Part shown: piece by piece, positions 42,553 to 50,352 of the stretch
Position numbering within the stretch: the first letter of the stretch is position 1
Layout of the letters: every line of letters starts with the position of its first letter
From: Collinsella sp.
Lineage (GTDB): Bacteria > Actinomycetota > Coriobacteriia > Coriobacteriales > Coriobacteriaceae
Direction of reading: 5' to 3'
Length of the DNA stretch: 64,000 nt
Assembly: GCA_018382295.1 (NCBI GenBank)
Contig: JAGZQF010000001.1
Span: forward strand, 1-64,000
The notes under the pieces: generated by a model
What the model was told of the DNA's origin: nothing
The model's input: only the letters and a program-made list of their open reading frames with translations
Databases searched by the model: none
Translations under genes and position numbers: made by a program

Positions 42553-42619
42553 AGTTGCGGTGGAATACGGTCTGTTTTGGCCGTTTATGGGCCAGTTTAG
42601 TCCGTATTTCACCGCAACT
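42553..42619. repeat. Inverted-repeat element, AGTTGCGGTG family, copy 2
   Basis: Arm AGTTGCGGTGGAATACGG at 42553-42570 pairs with 42602-42619 with one G-T wobble. The outer core matches copies 1 and 3, the inner arm (CGG/CCG) is its own, and the centre again reads CTGTTTTGGCCGT. It lies between the M18 aminopeptidase stop and the yaaA start, both on the minus strand. Confidence 0.85.
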
Positions 42620-42632
42620 GATGAAGGGTTGG

Positions 42633-44030
42633 TTAGGCTCGCTCGATGAAGGCCTTGTAGCCGCGGTAGGCCTCGTAGATATCGGCCTTGTTGGCGACCT
42701 CCCACAGGGCGTGCATGGACAGGACGGCAACGCCGGAGTCGATGACGTTCATGCCATACTTGGCCATGATGTAGGCAATGGTGCCGCCGCCGCCCGCGTT
42801 GACGCGACCGAGCTCACAGGTCTGGAAGTCCACGCCGGCCTCGTCCATGATGTCGCGGACGAGGGCCACGTACTCGGCATCGGCGTCGTTGGAGCCGCCC
42901 TTGCCGCGGCTGCCCGTGTACTTGTTAAAGCACAGGCCGCGACCCATAAAGGCCGCGTTCTTGGTCTCGAACTTGCCGGCATAGCCCGGGTCGAAGCCGG
43001 CGGACACGTCGGAGGAGAGCATGCGGCTGCGGGCGAGTGCGCGGCGCAGGGCCAGCGGGCTATCCTCGCCGGCGAGCGTCATGATCTCGGCGACGGTGTT
43101 CTCGAAGAAGCGGCTCGTCATACCGGTGGCACCCACGGAGCCGATCTCCTCCTTGTCGACGATGAGCGTGATGCTCGTGCGCTCCACGTTGGCGACGTCG
43201 ATCTGGGCGAGCATGGAGGGGTAGGCGCAGACGCGATCGTCGTGGCCATAGCCCAAAATCATGGAGCGGTCGAGGCCCATGTCGCGGGCGGGGCCGGCGG
43301 GCACGACCTCGATCTCGGCGGAGAGGAAGTCCTCCTCCTCGACGTCGTACTGCTCCTTGAGGATGTCCAGGAACATCTGCTTGACGGGCTCCTTGGGGGC
43401 GTCCTTGTCGTCCCCATCGAACTTGACGGGACGACCGCCCACGATCACGTCGAGGATCTCGGCATCGACGGCGTCCTTGGCAGGCTTGGACATCTGCTCG
43501 CTCGAGAGGTGGATCAGCAGGTCGGAGATGGTAAAGACCGGGTCGTCCGCCTTGTCGCCGATATTGATGTCGACGGTGGTACCGTCCTTTTTGCAGATGA
43601 CGCCCACGAGTGCGAGCGGGGAGGCTACCCAGTGGTAGCTCTTGACGCCGCCGTAGTAGTGCGTGTCGAGGTAGGCCATGTCGCCGGCCTCGAAGGCGGG
43701 ATTCTGCTTAAGGTCCAGGCGCGGCGAGTCCACGTGGGCGCCCAGGATGTTAAAGCCCTGCTCGAGCGGGGCGGTGCCCAGGTTGACGAGCATAAGGTCC
43801 TTGCCGTGGTTGGCGGCGTACACCTTGTCGCCTGCCTTGAGCTCGCGGCCCTCGGCGATCACGGTCTCCAGGTCGACGTATCCCGCCTCCTCGGCCATCT
43901 TGATGCCGGTCTTGACGCACAGGCGCTCGGTCTTGTTCTCGCTCAAAAACTGCTTATAGCCGCGGCAAAGCTCCTCGAGCTCCTCGACTTGCTGTGGCGT
44001 GTACTTTTTCCATGCGCAGGGACGCTCCAT
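42633..44030 (-). CDS. M18 family aminopeptidase
   Basis: 465 residues, close to bacterial M18 enzymes. Zinc-site motifs are ILGAHVDSPRLDLK near residue 97, DKEEIGSVG with the catalytic glutamates, and a C-terminal ALWEVANKADIYEAYRGY carrying the last histidine upstream (SMHALWE). It trims acidic or neutral N-terminal residues from peptides in the cytoplasm. AAAGGAG precedes the ATG at 44030. The open frame extends far upstream on the minus strand only as a shadow of polA. Confidence 0.92.
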   Translation of the reverse strand: MERPCAWKKYTPQQVEELEELCRGYKQFLSENKTERLCVKTGIKMAEEAGYVDLETVIAEGRELKAGDKVYAANHGKDLMLVNLGTAPLEQGFNILGAHVDSPRLDLKQNPAFEAGDMAYLDTHYYGGVKSYHWVASPLALVGVICKKDGTTVDINIGDKADDPVFTISDLLIHLSSEQMSKPAKDAVDAEILDVIVGGRPVKFDGDDKDAPKEPVKQMFLDILKEQYDVEEEDFLSAEIEVVPAGPARDMGLDRSMILGYGHDDRVCAYPSMLAQIDVANVERTSITLIVDKEEIGSVGATGMTSRFFENTVAEIMTLAGEDSPLALRRALARSRMLSSDVSAGFDPGYAGKFETKNAAFMGRGLCFNKYTGSRGKGGSNDADAEYVALVRDIMDEAGVDFQTCELGRVNAGGGGTIAYIMAKYGMNVIDSGVAVLSMHALWEVANKADIYEAYRGYKAFIERA

Positions 44031-44196
44031 GACGCAGGCTCCTTTCGGATCGATCGTGCTGGTTGATGTACCGTGAGCCATCGTATCACGCGCGGGCCCG
44101 CGGCGGCAGGGAAGCCTGATGTGCGGTGGCCGCGGGGCGGGGAGCGTGTAAACTGGTGTGAGCAAACCGTGCCCAGCCCAAAGCGAGGTATTCAAT

Positions 44197-46947
44197 ATGT
44201 CTGACAAGCGCCGCACCTTTGCCGTTATCGACGGCAACTCGCTCATGCACCGCGCCTTCCACGCCGTGCCGCCCACCATGAATGCGCCGGACGGCCGCCC
44301 CACCAACGCGATCTTCGGCTTTCTGAACATGTTTCTCAAGATGATCGATGCCTTTAACCCCGACGGTGTGGTCGTGGCGTTTGACAAGGGCAAACCGCGC
44401 GTGCGCATGGAGATGCTGCCGCAGTATAAGGCGCAACGCCCGCCCATGGACCCCGATCTGCATGCGCAGTTTCCGATGATCAAGGAGCTGCTCACCGCGC
44501 TCAACGTGCCGATTCTGCAGTCCGAGGGCTGGGAAGGCGACGATATCCTGGGAACCATGGCGCGCCTGGGTGAAGAGGCCGGCTGCGACATGCTGCTGGT
44601 GACCGGCGACCGCGACATGTATCAACTCGTGACCGAGCACGTCAACGTGGTCTCGACCCGCAAGGGCCTGTCCGACGTGGCGATCATGACGCCCGAGAGC
44701 GTGGACGACCTGTATCACGGCATTACGCCGGCGCTCGTGCCCGATTTTTACGGTCTAAAGGGCGATACGTCGGACAACATTCCCGGCGTACCGGGCATCG
44801 GCCCCAAAAAGGCGAGCGCGCTCATCGCACAGTACGGCAGCTTGGACGAGGTCATCGCGCATGCCGACGAGGTCAAGGGCAAGATGGGCGAGAACCTGCG
44901 TGCGCACATCGACGATGCGCTGCTGAGCCGCAAGGTCGCAACCATTCGCACCGATGCGCCCGTCGAGCTCGACTTTGACGAAACGTCCTTCCCGGCGTTT
45001 TCTGCCGACGAAGTGTCCGCGGCGCTGGGCACACTTGGTATCACCGCCATGCAGAACCGTTTCTTGGCGCTGGTCGGCGGCGAGGGCGGGGCTACTGCTG
45101 CCTCCAGTGTGGTTGAGATACCTGCTATGGTTCGCGCAGCCGCCGGCGATGCCGACGCGCTTGGTGCCGTTGCGGCTGAGGTCTCCCGCGCGATTGATGC
45201 CGGCGAGTGGGTCGCCGCCGTGGTGGACGACGACAAGGAAGAGGGCGCGCTCTTTGGACTGACGCGCACGCTGTGGTTGGCGACGTCCAAGGGCCTGTTC
45301 GCGCTCGAGGAGGGCGACAGCTGTGCGGCGGCTGAGGTTGAGGGCTTCAACTTCGTTCACGGCGTGATTGCCGGCGTGCTCGCGCGTCTGTTTATGGAGG
45401 GTCGCGTGGCGAGCCCGGATATGAAGGCGCTGTTGCACGAGCTTTCGCCCGTCGATTCTTCTGAGCCCGAGCTCATGGATCCGCTCGCTACCGATTCCAC
45501 GCGTATCTTCGATACCGTGGTCGCTGCCTATCTGCTGGATTCCGATCGCTCCGAGTTCGATGAGGCATATCTTGCCGATACGTATCTGCAGATGGCGCTG
45601 CCTGCGGCGCGCGGCGCAGAGGGTGCCGGTGAGGACGCTCCGGCGCCTGCCGCCCGTACTGCGGCTCTGACGCTGGCGCTCGTGGCACCGTTGCGCGAGT
45701 GCATGGCCCGTGAGAATGCCGCCAACGTGTTCGATGGCATCGAGATGCCGCTCGTTCCGGTACTTGCCAAGATGGAGCGCGCGGGCATGCTCGTGGACCC
45801 CGACCGTCTGCACAGTCTGTCCGAGGGTCTGGCGACCCAGATTACCGAGGTTGAGCGCAGTATTCGCGACCTGGCGGGTGACGAGACCTTTAATATTGGC
45901 AGCCCCATGCAGCTGTCGCACGTGCTCTTTGATGTGATGGGGCTTCCGACCAAGGGCCTCAAGAAGACTAAGCGCGGCTATTATTCGACCAACGCCAAGG
46001 TGCTGAGCGACCTTGCGCGTGACCACGAAATCGTGCGTCTGATCTTGGACTGGCGTGAGAAGTCTAAGATCAAGTCCACCTATCTGGACACGCTGGGCCC
46101 GCTACGCCGTGGTGACGGTCGCGTACACACTACGTACAACCAGACCATCACGGCAACGGGGCGTCTGTCCTCGAGCGACCCGAACCTGCAGAACATCCCG
46201 ACGCGCTCGGAGCTGGGTCGTACCGTCAAGACGGCGTTTTCGGCAGGCGAGGGAAGCGTCTTTTTGGCGGTGGACTACTCGCAGATCGAGCTGCGTCTGC
46301 TGGCGCATCTCTCAGGTGACGAGCACTTGGTGCGCGCCTTTAACGAGGGCGAGGACTTCCATGCCGAGACGGCGGCGCGCGTGTTCGGTGTGCCGGTGTC
46401 CGAGGTAACGCCCGACCTGCGCAGTCGCGCCAAGGCCGTGAACTTTGGCATCGTGTATGGCCAGCAGGCCTACGGCCTGTCGCAGTCGCTGCATATCTCG
46501 ATGGCCGAGGCACGCGACATGATCGACCGCTACTACGAGGCCTACCCGGGCGTGCGCACGTTCCTCGACAACGTGGTGGCACGCGCCAAGCAGACGGGCT
46601 ACGCCGAGACCATGTACGGCCGCCGTCGTCATATTCCGGAGCTCAAGGTCAAAAACCCGCAACTCCGCGGCTTTGGCGAGCGCACGGCCATGAATCATCC
46701 CATGCAGGGAACCGCCGCCGACATCATCAAGATCGCGATGGCCCGCGTAAGCCGCCGCCTGGAAGAGGAAGGCTTTGCCGCCCACATGATCCTGCAAGTG
46801 CACGACGAACTGGACTTTGAGTGCCCCATCGACGAAGTCGAGCGCCTAACCACCATGGTCCGCGACGTCATGGAGCACGTAGTAGACCTCCGCGTCCCCC
46901 TAATCGCCGAAGCCAGCACCGGCATAACCTGGGCCGACGCGAAATAG
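44197..46947 (+). CDS. polA: DNA polymerase I
   Basis: 916 residues. The 5'-nuclease domain occupies about 1-300 (VIDGNSLMHRAFHA, GWEGDDILGT, GLKGDTSDNIPGVPGIGPKKA), a degenerate 3'-5' exonuclease region about 300-500, and the polymerase about 520-916 with SSSDPNLQNIP, DYSQIELRLLAHLSGD, RSRAKAVNFGIVYG and QVHDELDFE. The exonuclease D-x-E signature is not found, so proofreading is probably lost, as in many Gram-positive enzymes. The ATG at 44197 is preferred to the GTG at 44158. The last 35 codons switch to A-ending codons (CTA, GTA, ATA) that are rare elsewhere. Confidence 0.96.
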   Translation: MSDKRRTFAVIDGNSLMHRAFHAVPPTMNAPDGRPTNAIFGFLNMFLKMIDAFNPDGVVVAFDKGKPRVRMEMLPQYKAQRPPMDPDLHAQFPMIKELLTALNVPILQSEGWEGDDILGTMARLGEEAGCDMLLVTGDRDMYQLVTEHVNVVSTRKGLSDVAIMTPESVDDLYHGITPALVPDFYGLKGDTSDNIPGVPGIGPKKASALIAQYGSLDEVIAHADEVKGKMGENLRAHIDDALLSRKVATIRTDAPVELDFDETSFPAFSADEVSAALGTLGITAMQNRFLALVGGEGGATAASSVVEIPAMVRAAAGDADALGAVAAEVSRAIDAGEWVAAVVDDDKEEGALFGLTRTLWLATSKGLFALEEGDSCAAAEVEGFNFVHGVIAGVLARLFMEGRVASPDMKALLHELSPVDSSEPELMDPLATDSTRIFDTVVAAYLLDSDRSEFDEAYLADTYLQMALPAARGAEGAGEDAPAPAARTAALTLALVAPLRECMARENAANVFDGIEMPLVPVLAKMERAGMLVDPDRLHSLSEGLATQITEVERSIRDLAGDETFNIGSPMQLSHVLFDVMGLPTKGLKKTKRGYYSTNAKVLSDLARDHEIVRLILDWREKSKIKSTYLDTLGPLRRGDGRVHTTYNQTITATGRLSSSDPNLQNIPTRSELGRTVKTAFSAGEGSVFLAVDYSQIELRLLAHLSGDEHLVRAFNEGEDFHAETAARVFGVPVSEVTPDLRSRAKAVNFGIVYGQQAYGLSQSLHISMAEARDMIDRYYEAYPGVRTFLDNVVARAKQTGYAETMYGRRRHIPELKVKNPQLRGFGERTAMNHPMQGTAADIIKIAMARVSRRLEEEGFAAHMILQVHDELDFECPIDEVERLTTMVRDVMEHVVDLRVPLIAEASTGITWADAK

Positions 46948-46980
46948 AAAAACAGCCACAGGTCCAAAGCAGCCAAACCA

Positions 46981-47013
46981 GAAGGGAGTCCCTTTCAGCA
47001 AGGAACTCCCTTC
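46981..47013 (+). terminator. Hairpin after polA
   Basis: GAAGGGAGT at 46981-46989 pairs perfectly with ACTCCCTTC at 47005-47013. No T-run follows. Confidence 0.55.
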
Positions 47014-47080
47014 ATCCATAATTATTCAGCCAAGTATCTAGACGCCAAGACGCCATCTAGGCGGCAAGCAAGTCACCCTA

Positions 47081-47210
47081 GGACCTGGCCGGGCGAGGCG
47101 GGTAAGTTTTTCGTAGATTCCGCACGAGCCGGAAAGCACTTAATGTGCTTTCCGAGCGAGCCCAGGACCTGACCGAACGAAAAACTTACCCGCCTCGCCC
47201 GGCCAGGTCC
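47081..47210. repeat. 130-bp element with 34-bp perfect terminal inverted repeats
   Basis: The arm at 47081-47114 (starting GGACCTGGCCGGGCGAGGCG) is complementary at all 34 positions to 47177-47210. The 62-base centre contains its own 10-bp hairpin, CGGAAAGCAC with GTGCTTTCCG at 47130-47154, and a second CAGGACCTG. It lies between convergent polA (+) and a HAD gene (-). Reading either way, the arm carries TTTTT, so it could terminate both genes. No target-site duplication is evident. Confidence 0.88.
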
Positions 47211-47221
47211 GACGAGCCACG

Positions 47222-48049
47222 TTAACGAGCCGCCAAGATGGCGTCGATGAGCGTCAGTACGCCCCCGTCGTTGTTGCTCGGAATGCGCCATTTGGCATGC
47301 GCGTTCATGTGCTCCTCGGCATTGTCCACGATAAAGCTGTGACCGACGCGCTCCAGCATGGGGATGTCGTTGTAGGTGTCGCCCACGGCGGCAGCATCGG
47401 CAATATCGATGCCCAGGTGCTCGCACAGGTGAGCGACGCCGGCGCCCTTGTCGACGCCCAGGTTCATAAAGTCGATCCACTCGCGCCCAGCGTTGGTGAC
47501 GTAGAGTTTGTCCGAGAACTCGGGGCTATAGGTCTCGCGGAAAGCGGGCTCGGCGTCGTAGCCGGGGAAGAAGACCGAAATCTTGTTGGACTCGAAATCA
47601 ATGCCCTCAAAGCTGTCTACGTAGTTGATTGTGTTGTAGTAGACGCTGATCTCGTCGTGGTATTGATGGTCGCGGGCAAGCACGTAGAACTCGTCGAAGC
47701 AGCACAGGACGGGGACAGCGCGAGGATCCTCCGAGGCACGGTTCAAGACCTGCTGATACAGCTCCACGTCAATATTGCTTTTATAGATATAGCTGCCGCG
47801 ATAGATCACGCACGCTCCGTTGTCGGGACAAAAGGCGAGGCGGTTCTTGATGCCCTCGAACATCTCCTCGAGCTTGGGGGCGGGACGTCCGCTGGCGGGG
47901 CAGAATACGATGCCGGCGTCGGCGAGCTTGTCCAGGCGCTCATCAAGACCCTGGGGCAGCACACGCTCGTCGGTCAGCAGCGTCTTGTCCATATCGACGG
48001 CGAGAATCTTAATGTTGCCGATGTTGGCGTCCGATTCGTAAGTTTGCAT
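47222..48049 (-). CDS. Cof-type HAD family hydrolase
   Basis: 275 residues, HAD IIB (Cof) type. Motif I is DMDKTLL near residue 19 with the nucleophile and acid/base aspartates, motif II is ASGR, the motif III lysine lies near NLGVDKGAGV, and motif IV is VGDTYNDIPMLE. It is a cytoplasmic phosphatase, perhaps for sugar phosphates or flavin intermediates; the substrate cannot be told. GAAAGGCG precedes the ATG on the minus strand. Confidence 0.9.
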   Translation of the reverse strand: MQTYESDANIGNIKILAVDMDKTLLTDERVLPQGLDERLDKLADAGIVFCPASGRPAPKLEEMFEGIKNRLAFCPDNGACVIYRGSYIYKSNIDVELYQQVLNRASEDPRAVPVLCCFDEFYVLARDHQYHDEISVYYNTINYVDSFEGIDFESNKISVFFPGYDAEPAFRETYSPEFSDKLYVTNAGREWIDFMNLGVDKGAGVAHLCEHLGIDIADAAAVGDTYNDIPMLERVGHSFIVDNAEEHMNAHAKWRIPSNNDGGVLTLIDAILAAR

Positions 48050-48192
48050 AAAAATGCGCCTTTCGTTTCGAGATTGTTTCAGACGTTATAACCATCAACT
48101 AGTAGTCGAGCGTATTTTCGCAGGAATGGTGCGTATTTGCACCACGCTTCACAAAGTAATGAAAAAACTTTTCAGAAATTTGAATTTGTCGC

Positions 48193-48220
48193 TTGTGCTG
48201 CGGGCACTTTAGCGTAATAT
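48193..48220 (+). promoter_or_regulatory. Promoter of the argG leader transcript
   Basis: TTGTGC at 48193-48198, a 16-base spacer, then TAATAT at 48215-48220. A perfect dyad TGAAAA-AAC-TTTTCA at 48160-48174 lies just upstream; it is a possible regulator site but does not match the standard ARG box well. Confidence 0.55.
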
Positions 48221-48323
48221 AGCGACCATCGAAAACGGAGACGGAAAAACAACCGCTTACCGAGTAAAAGGTACCGTTTACGATATTTGAATTGCGCCCG
48301 GCGATACGTGAAAGGAGAGGCAG

Positions 48324-48398
48324 ATGCAGTTCGTAAAGATCATCACCACTGCAGACAATGCCATCCGACGCCAGCGCGCAATTTCCCGACGACGATAA
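48324..48398 (+). CDS. Arginine-rich leader peptide of argG
   Basis: A 24-codon open frame with a strong ribosome site (AAAGGAGAGG at 48311-48320). The peptide begins MQFVKIITTADN and ends IRRQRAISRRR: six arginines in the last eleven residues, the final three being consecutive CGA codons directly before TAA. It lies 206 bases before argG and about 100 bases after a promoter. The codon pattern is what is expected of an attenuator peptide that senses charged arginine tRNA. Expression of the peptide is inferred from the ribosome site and composition. Confidence 0.75.
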   Translation: MQFVKIITTADNAIRRQRAISRRR

Positions 48399-48510
48399 CA
48401 ATCGTCTCTGTCCGCATGGGGCGAATTGCCTCAACAGAGTCATTTTGAGGTCGTTGGGTTTTAGCACGACATTGCTGCATGTTTCTAGGGCATGTATGTG
48501 CTGATTTTTG
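48391..48510 (+). promoter_or_regulatory. Putative arginine attenuator, alternative hairpins
   Basis: Three small stems follow one another with overlaps. Stem 0 is GACGAT at 48391-48396 with ATCGTC at 48401-48406, covering the last Arg codons and stop. Stem I is CTCTGT at 48406-48411 with ACAGAG at 48434-48439. Stem II is CCTCAA at 48429-48434 with TTGAGG at 48445-48450. Stem I excludes both neighbours. A further weak hairpin (TGCATG at 48476-48481, CATGTA at 48491-48496) is followed by GATTTTTG and could be the terminator. A ribosome stalled on the CGA codons would block stem 0 and favour stem I. Confidence 0.55.
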
Positions 48511-48603
48511 CTATTTAACCTGATATTGCACGGTATATGACCTTGAAATGACTTGCAACTGACCGATGTTCTAACTAGCTACCAAGGGCGAAAGGAAACA
48601 GCC

Positions 48604-49830
48604 ATGAGCAAGGAAAAAGTCGTTCTCGCATATTCCGGTGGTCTTGATACATCCGTATGTGTCAAGTGGCTCCAGGACGAGAAGAATCTCGATGTCGTTT
48701 GCGTCTGCGGCAACGTGGGCCAGGAAGAGACCGGACTGGATGCCAAGAAGCAGAAGGCGCTCGACCTGGGCGTTCTCGATTGCCAGGTGCTCGACCTGCG
48801 CGACGAGTTCTCCGATGAGTTCCTGACCAAAGCCATCGCCGCAAACTCCATGTACGAGAATAAGTATCCGCTGCTCTCCGCCCTGTCTCGCCCGCTGCTT
48901 GCCAAGAAGCTTGTTGAGGTCGCCCACGAGTTTGGCGCGACCTACGTCGCCCACGGCTGCACTGGCAAAGGTAACGATCAGGTCCGTTTTGAGGCCGCCG
49001 TCAAGGCCCTCGACCCCGAGCTCAAGGTTATCGCCCCGGTTCGCGAGTGGGACCTGAAGTGCCGTCCCGACGAGGTCGCCTATGCCCACGCCCACAACGT
49101 GCCGGTTCCCGAGGGTGCCAACGACAACCCCTACTCCATCGACGACAACCTGTGGGGTCGCGCCATCGAGTGCGGTCACCTGGAGGACCCTTGGAATGAG
49201 CCGCTCGATGACGCTTGGGTTATGACCAAGAACCCCGAGGACACGCCTGACACCCCGACCTATACCGAGATCGAGTTTGAGGCCGGCAAGCCTGTCGCCG
49301 TCGACGGCAAGAAGATGAAGCTCTCCGAGATCGTCATCGCCCTCAACAAGATTTCGGGCGACAACGGCTTTGGCCGTCTTGACCTGGTCGAGGATCGTCT
49401 GGTGGGCCTCAAGAGCCGCGAGTGCTATGAGGTTCCCGGCGCCCTGACGCTCATCACCGCCCACAAGGCGCTCGAGGACATCTGCGTCGAGGGCGACCTG
49501 CTCAAGACCAAGATCAAGCTCGAGCAGGATTGGGCCACCGCCGTGTACAACGGCCAGTGGTACAGCCCGCTCAAGAACGCGCTCGACGCCTTTATGGCCG
49601 ATACCCAGAAGTTCGTGACCGGCACTGTCCGTCTGAAGTTCTTTAAGGGCAACTGCCATGTCGTCGGCCGCAAGAGTCCCTTCAGCCTCTACGACTACGG
49701 CCTGGCTACCTACGACCGCGACACCACGTTTGACGAGAAGGCCAGCGCCGGCTTTATCGAGATCGATACGCTGTCGCTCAAGACGTGGGCAAAGGTCCAG
49801 GGCCCCAGCTCTGCTGCTGCCCAGGCCTAG
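48604..49830 (+). CDS. argG: Argininosuccinate synthase
   Basis: 408 residues. It joins citrulline and aspartate using ATP. The PP-loop AYSGGLDTS is at residues 9-17, with HGCTGKGNDQVRFE and GRAIECGHLEDPW downstream. The ATG at 48604 follows GAAAGGA; in-frame codons upstream lack a ribosome site. It is preceded by an arginine-rich leader peptide and followed by a terminator, a small open frame and argH. With citrulline from the OTC at the left end of the window it would complete arginine synthesis. Confidence 0.97.
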   Translation: MSKEKVVLAYSGGLDTSVCVKWLQDEKNLDVVCVCGNVGQEETGLDAKKQKALDLGVLDCQVLDLRDEFSDEFLTKAIAANSMYENKYPLLSALSRPLLAKKLVEVAHEFGATYVAHGCTGKGNDQVRFEAAVKALDPELKVIAPVREWDLKCRPDEVAYAHAHNVPVPEGANDNPYSIDDNLWGRAIECGHLEDPWNEPLDDAWVMTKNPEDTPDTPTYTEIEFEAGKPVAVDGKKMKLSEIVIALNKISGDNGFGRLDLVEDRLVGLKSRECYEVPGALTLITAHKALEDICVEGDLLKTKIKLEQDWATAVYNGQWYSPLKNALDAFMADTQKFVTGTVRLKFFKGNCHVVGRKSPFSLYDYGLATYDRDTTFDEKASAGFIEIDTLSLKTWAKVQGPSSAAAQA

Positions 49831-49983
49831 CGCCTCCTTCCCTTGGTATCCGCGCGGCCCATCCGCGTGATACATAACGGGCGCACGGGGTCCCTACCTT
49901 TCGTTATGCTTGCTGACACTTCTTAACATCGGTGGCCCCTACGTTCCGCCCGCATATATGATGCCGCGTCTGCGGCTGAGTCC

Positions 49984-50013
49984 GAGCCCCGCCGGGGTTG
50001 TCCGGCGGGGCTC
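49984..50013 (+). terminator. Terminator after argG
   Basis: A perfect 12-bp stem, GAGCCCCGCCGG at 49984-49995 with CCGGCGGGGCTC at 50002-50013, followed by CTTCTATC. The stem is strong, the T-run weak. Confidence 0.8.
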
Positions 50014-50063
50014 CTTCTATCAATTTGGCGGCTCTGTGCCTATATATATGAGGAGTATCCATT

Positions 50064-50234
50064 ATGTTCAATGCTATCGCGCATGCTTTGCTTGCCCTCG
50101 CGCCCGAGTTCGATGCTGTAAGGGTCGAGGACGTTCCTATGAGCCTGAAGGCCTGGATCGATGGTTCGCAGGGCAACATCCGGAGGGAGACGTTGGGCGC
50201 CAAGTGCATGGTGCGTCACTTCTTTGCAAATTAG
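50064..50234 (+). CDS. Small 56-residue protein between argG and argH
   Basis: An open frame with GAGGAG 9 bases before the ATG and codon use like its neighbours. It begins MFNAIAHALLALAPEFDAV and ends MVRHFFAN. It reads as soluble and helical at the start, with no signal or membrane span. TATATATATG just before the ribosome site could provide a -10 box. Placement between argG and argH hints at a link to arginine metabolism, but I recognise no family and it could be a non-coding coincidence. Confidence 0.45.
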   Translation: MFNAIAHALLALAPEFDAVRVEDVPMSLKAWIDGSQGNIRRETLGAKCMVRHFFAN

Positions 50235-50352
50235 CCACATGGCCCCGCGCGCGGCAGGGAGTGTGTAAAACTAGCGGTTGATAAATCGCTTTAGCGACAG
50301 GGCACATTGCTTTGGACGCTTGTTTTGGTATTTGGAGAAAGGAGACGGTTCC

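Noticed and set aside
42555..44066. 503-residue plus-strand open frame opposite the M18 aminopeptidase
   Set aside because: The minus-strand frame encodes the full metallopeptidase with its motifs; the plus frame is low-complexity.
48160..48174. TGAAAA-AAC-TTTTCA dyad as an ArgR box
   Set aside because: It lacks the TGAAT/ATTCA core of known ARG boxes, so it is noted only as an unnamed dyad.
48099..48467. 122-residue minus-strand open frame upstream of argG
   Set aside because: No ribosome site or family resemblance; the plus strand explains the region better as a promoter and leader.
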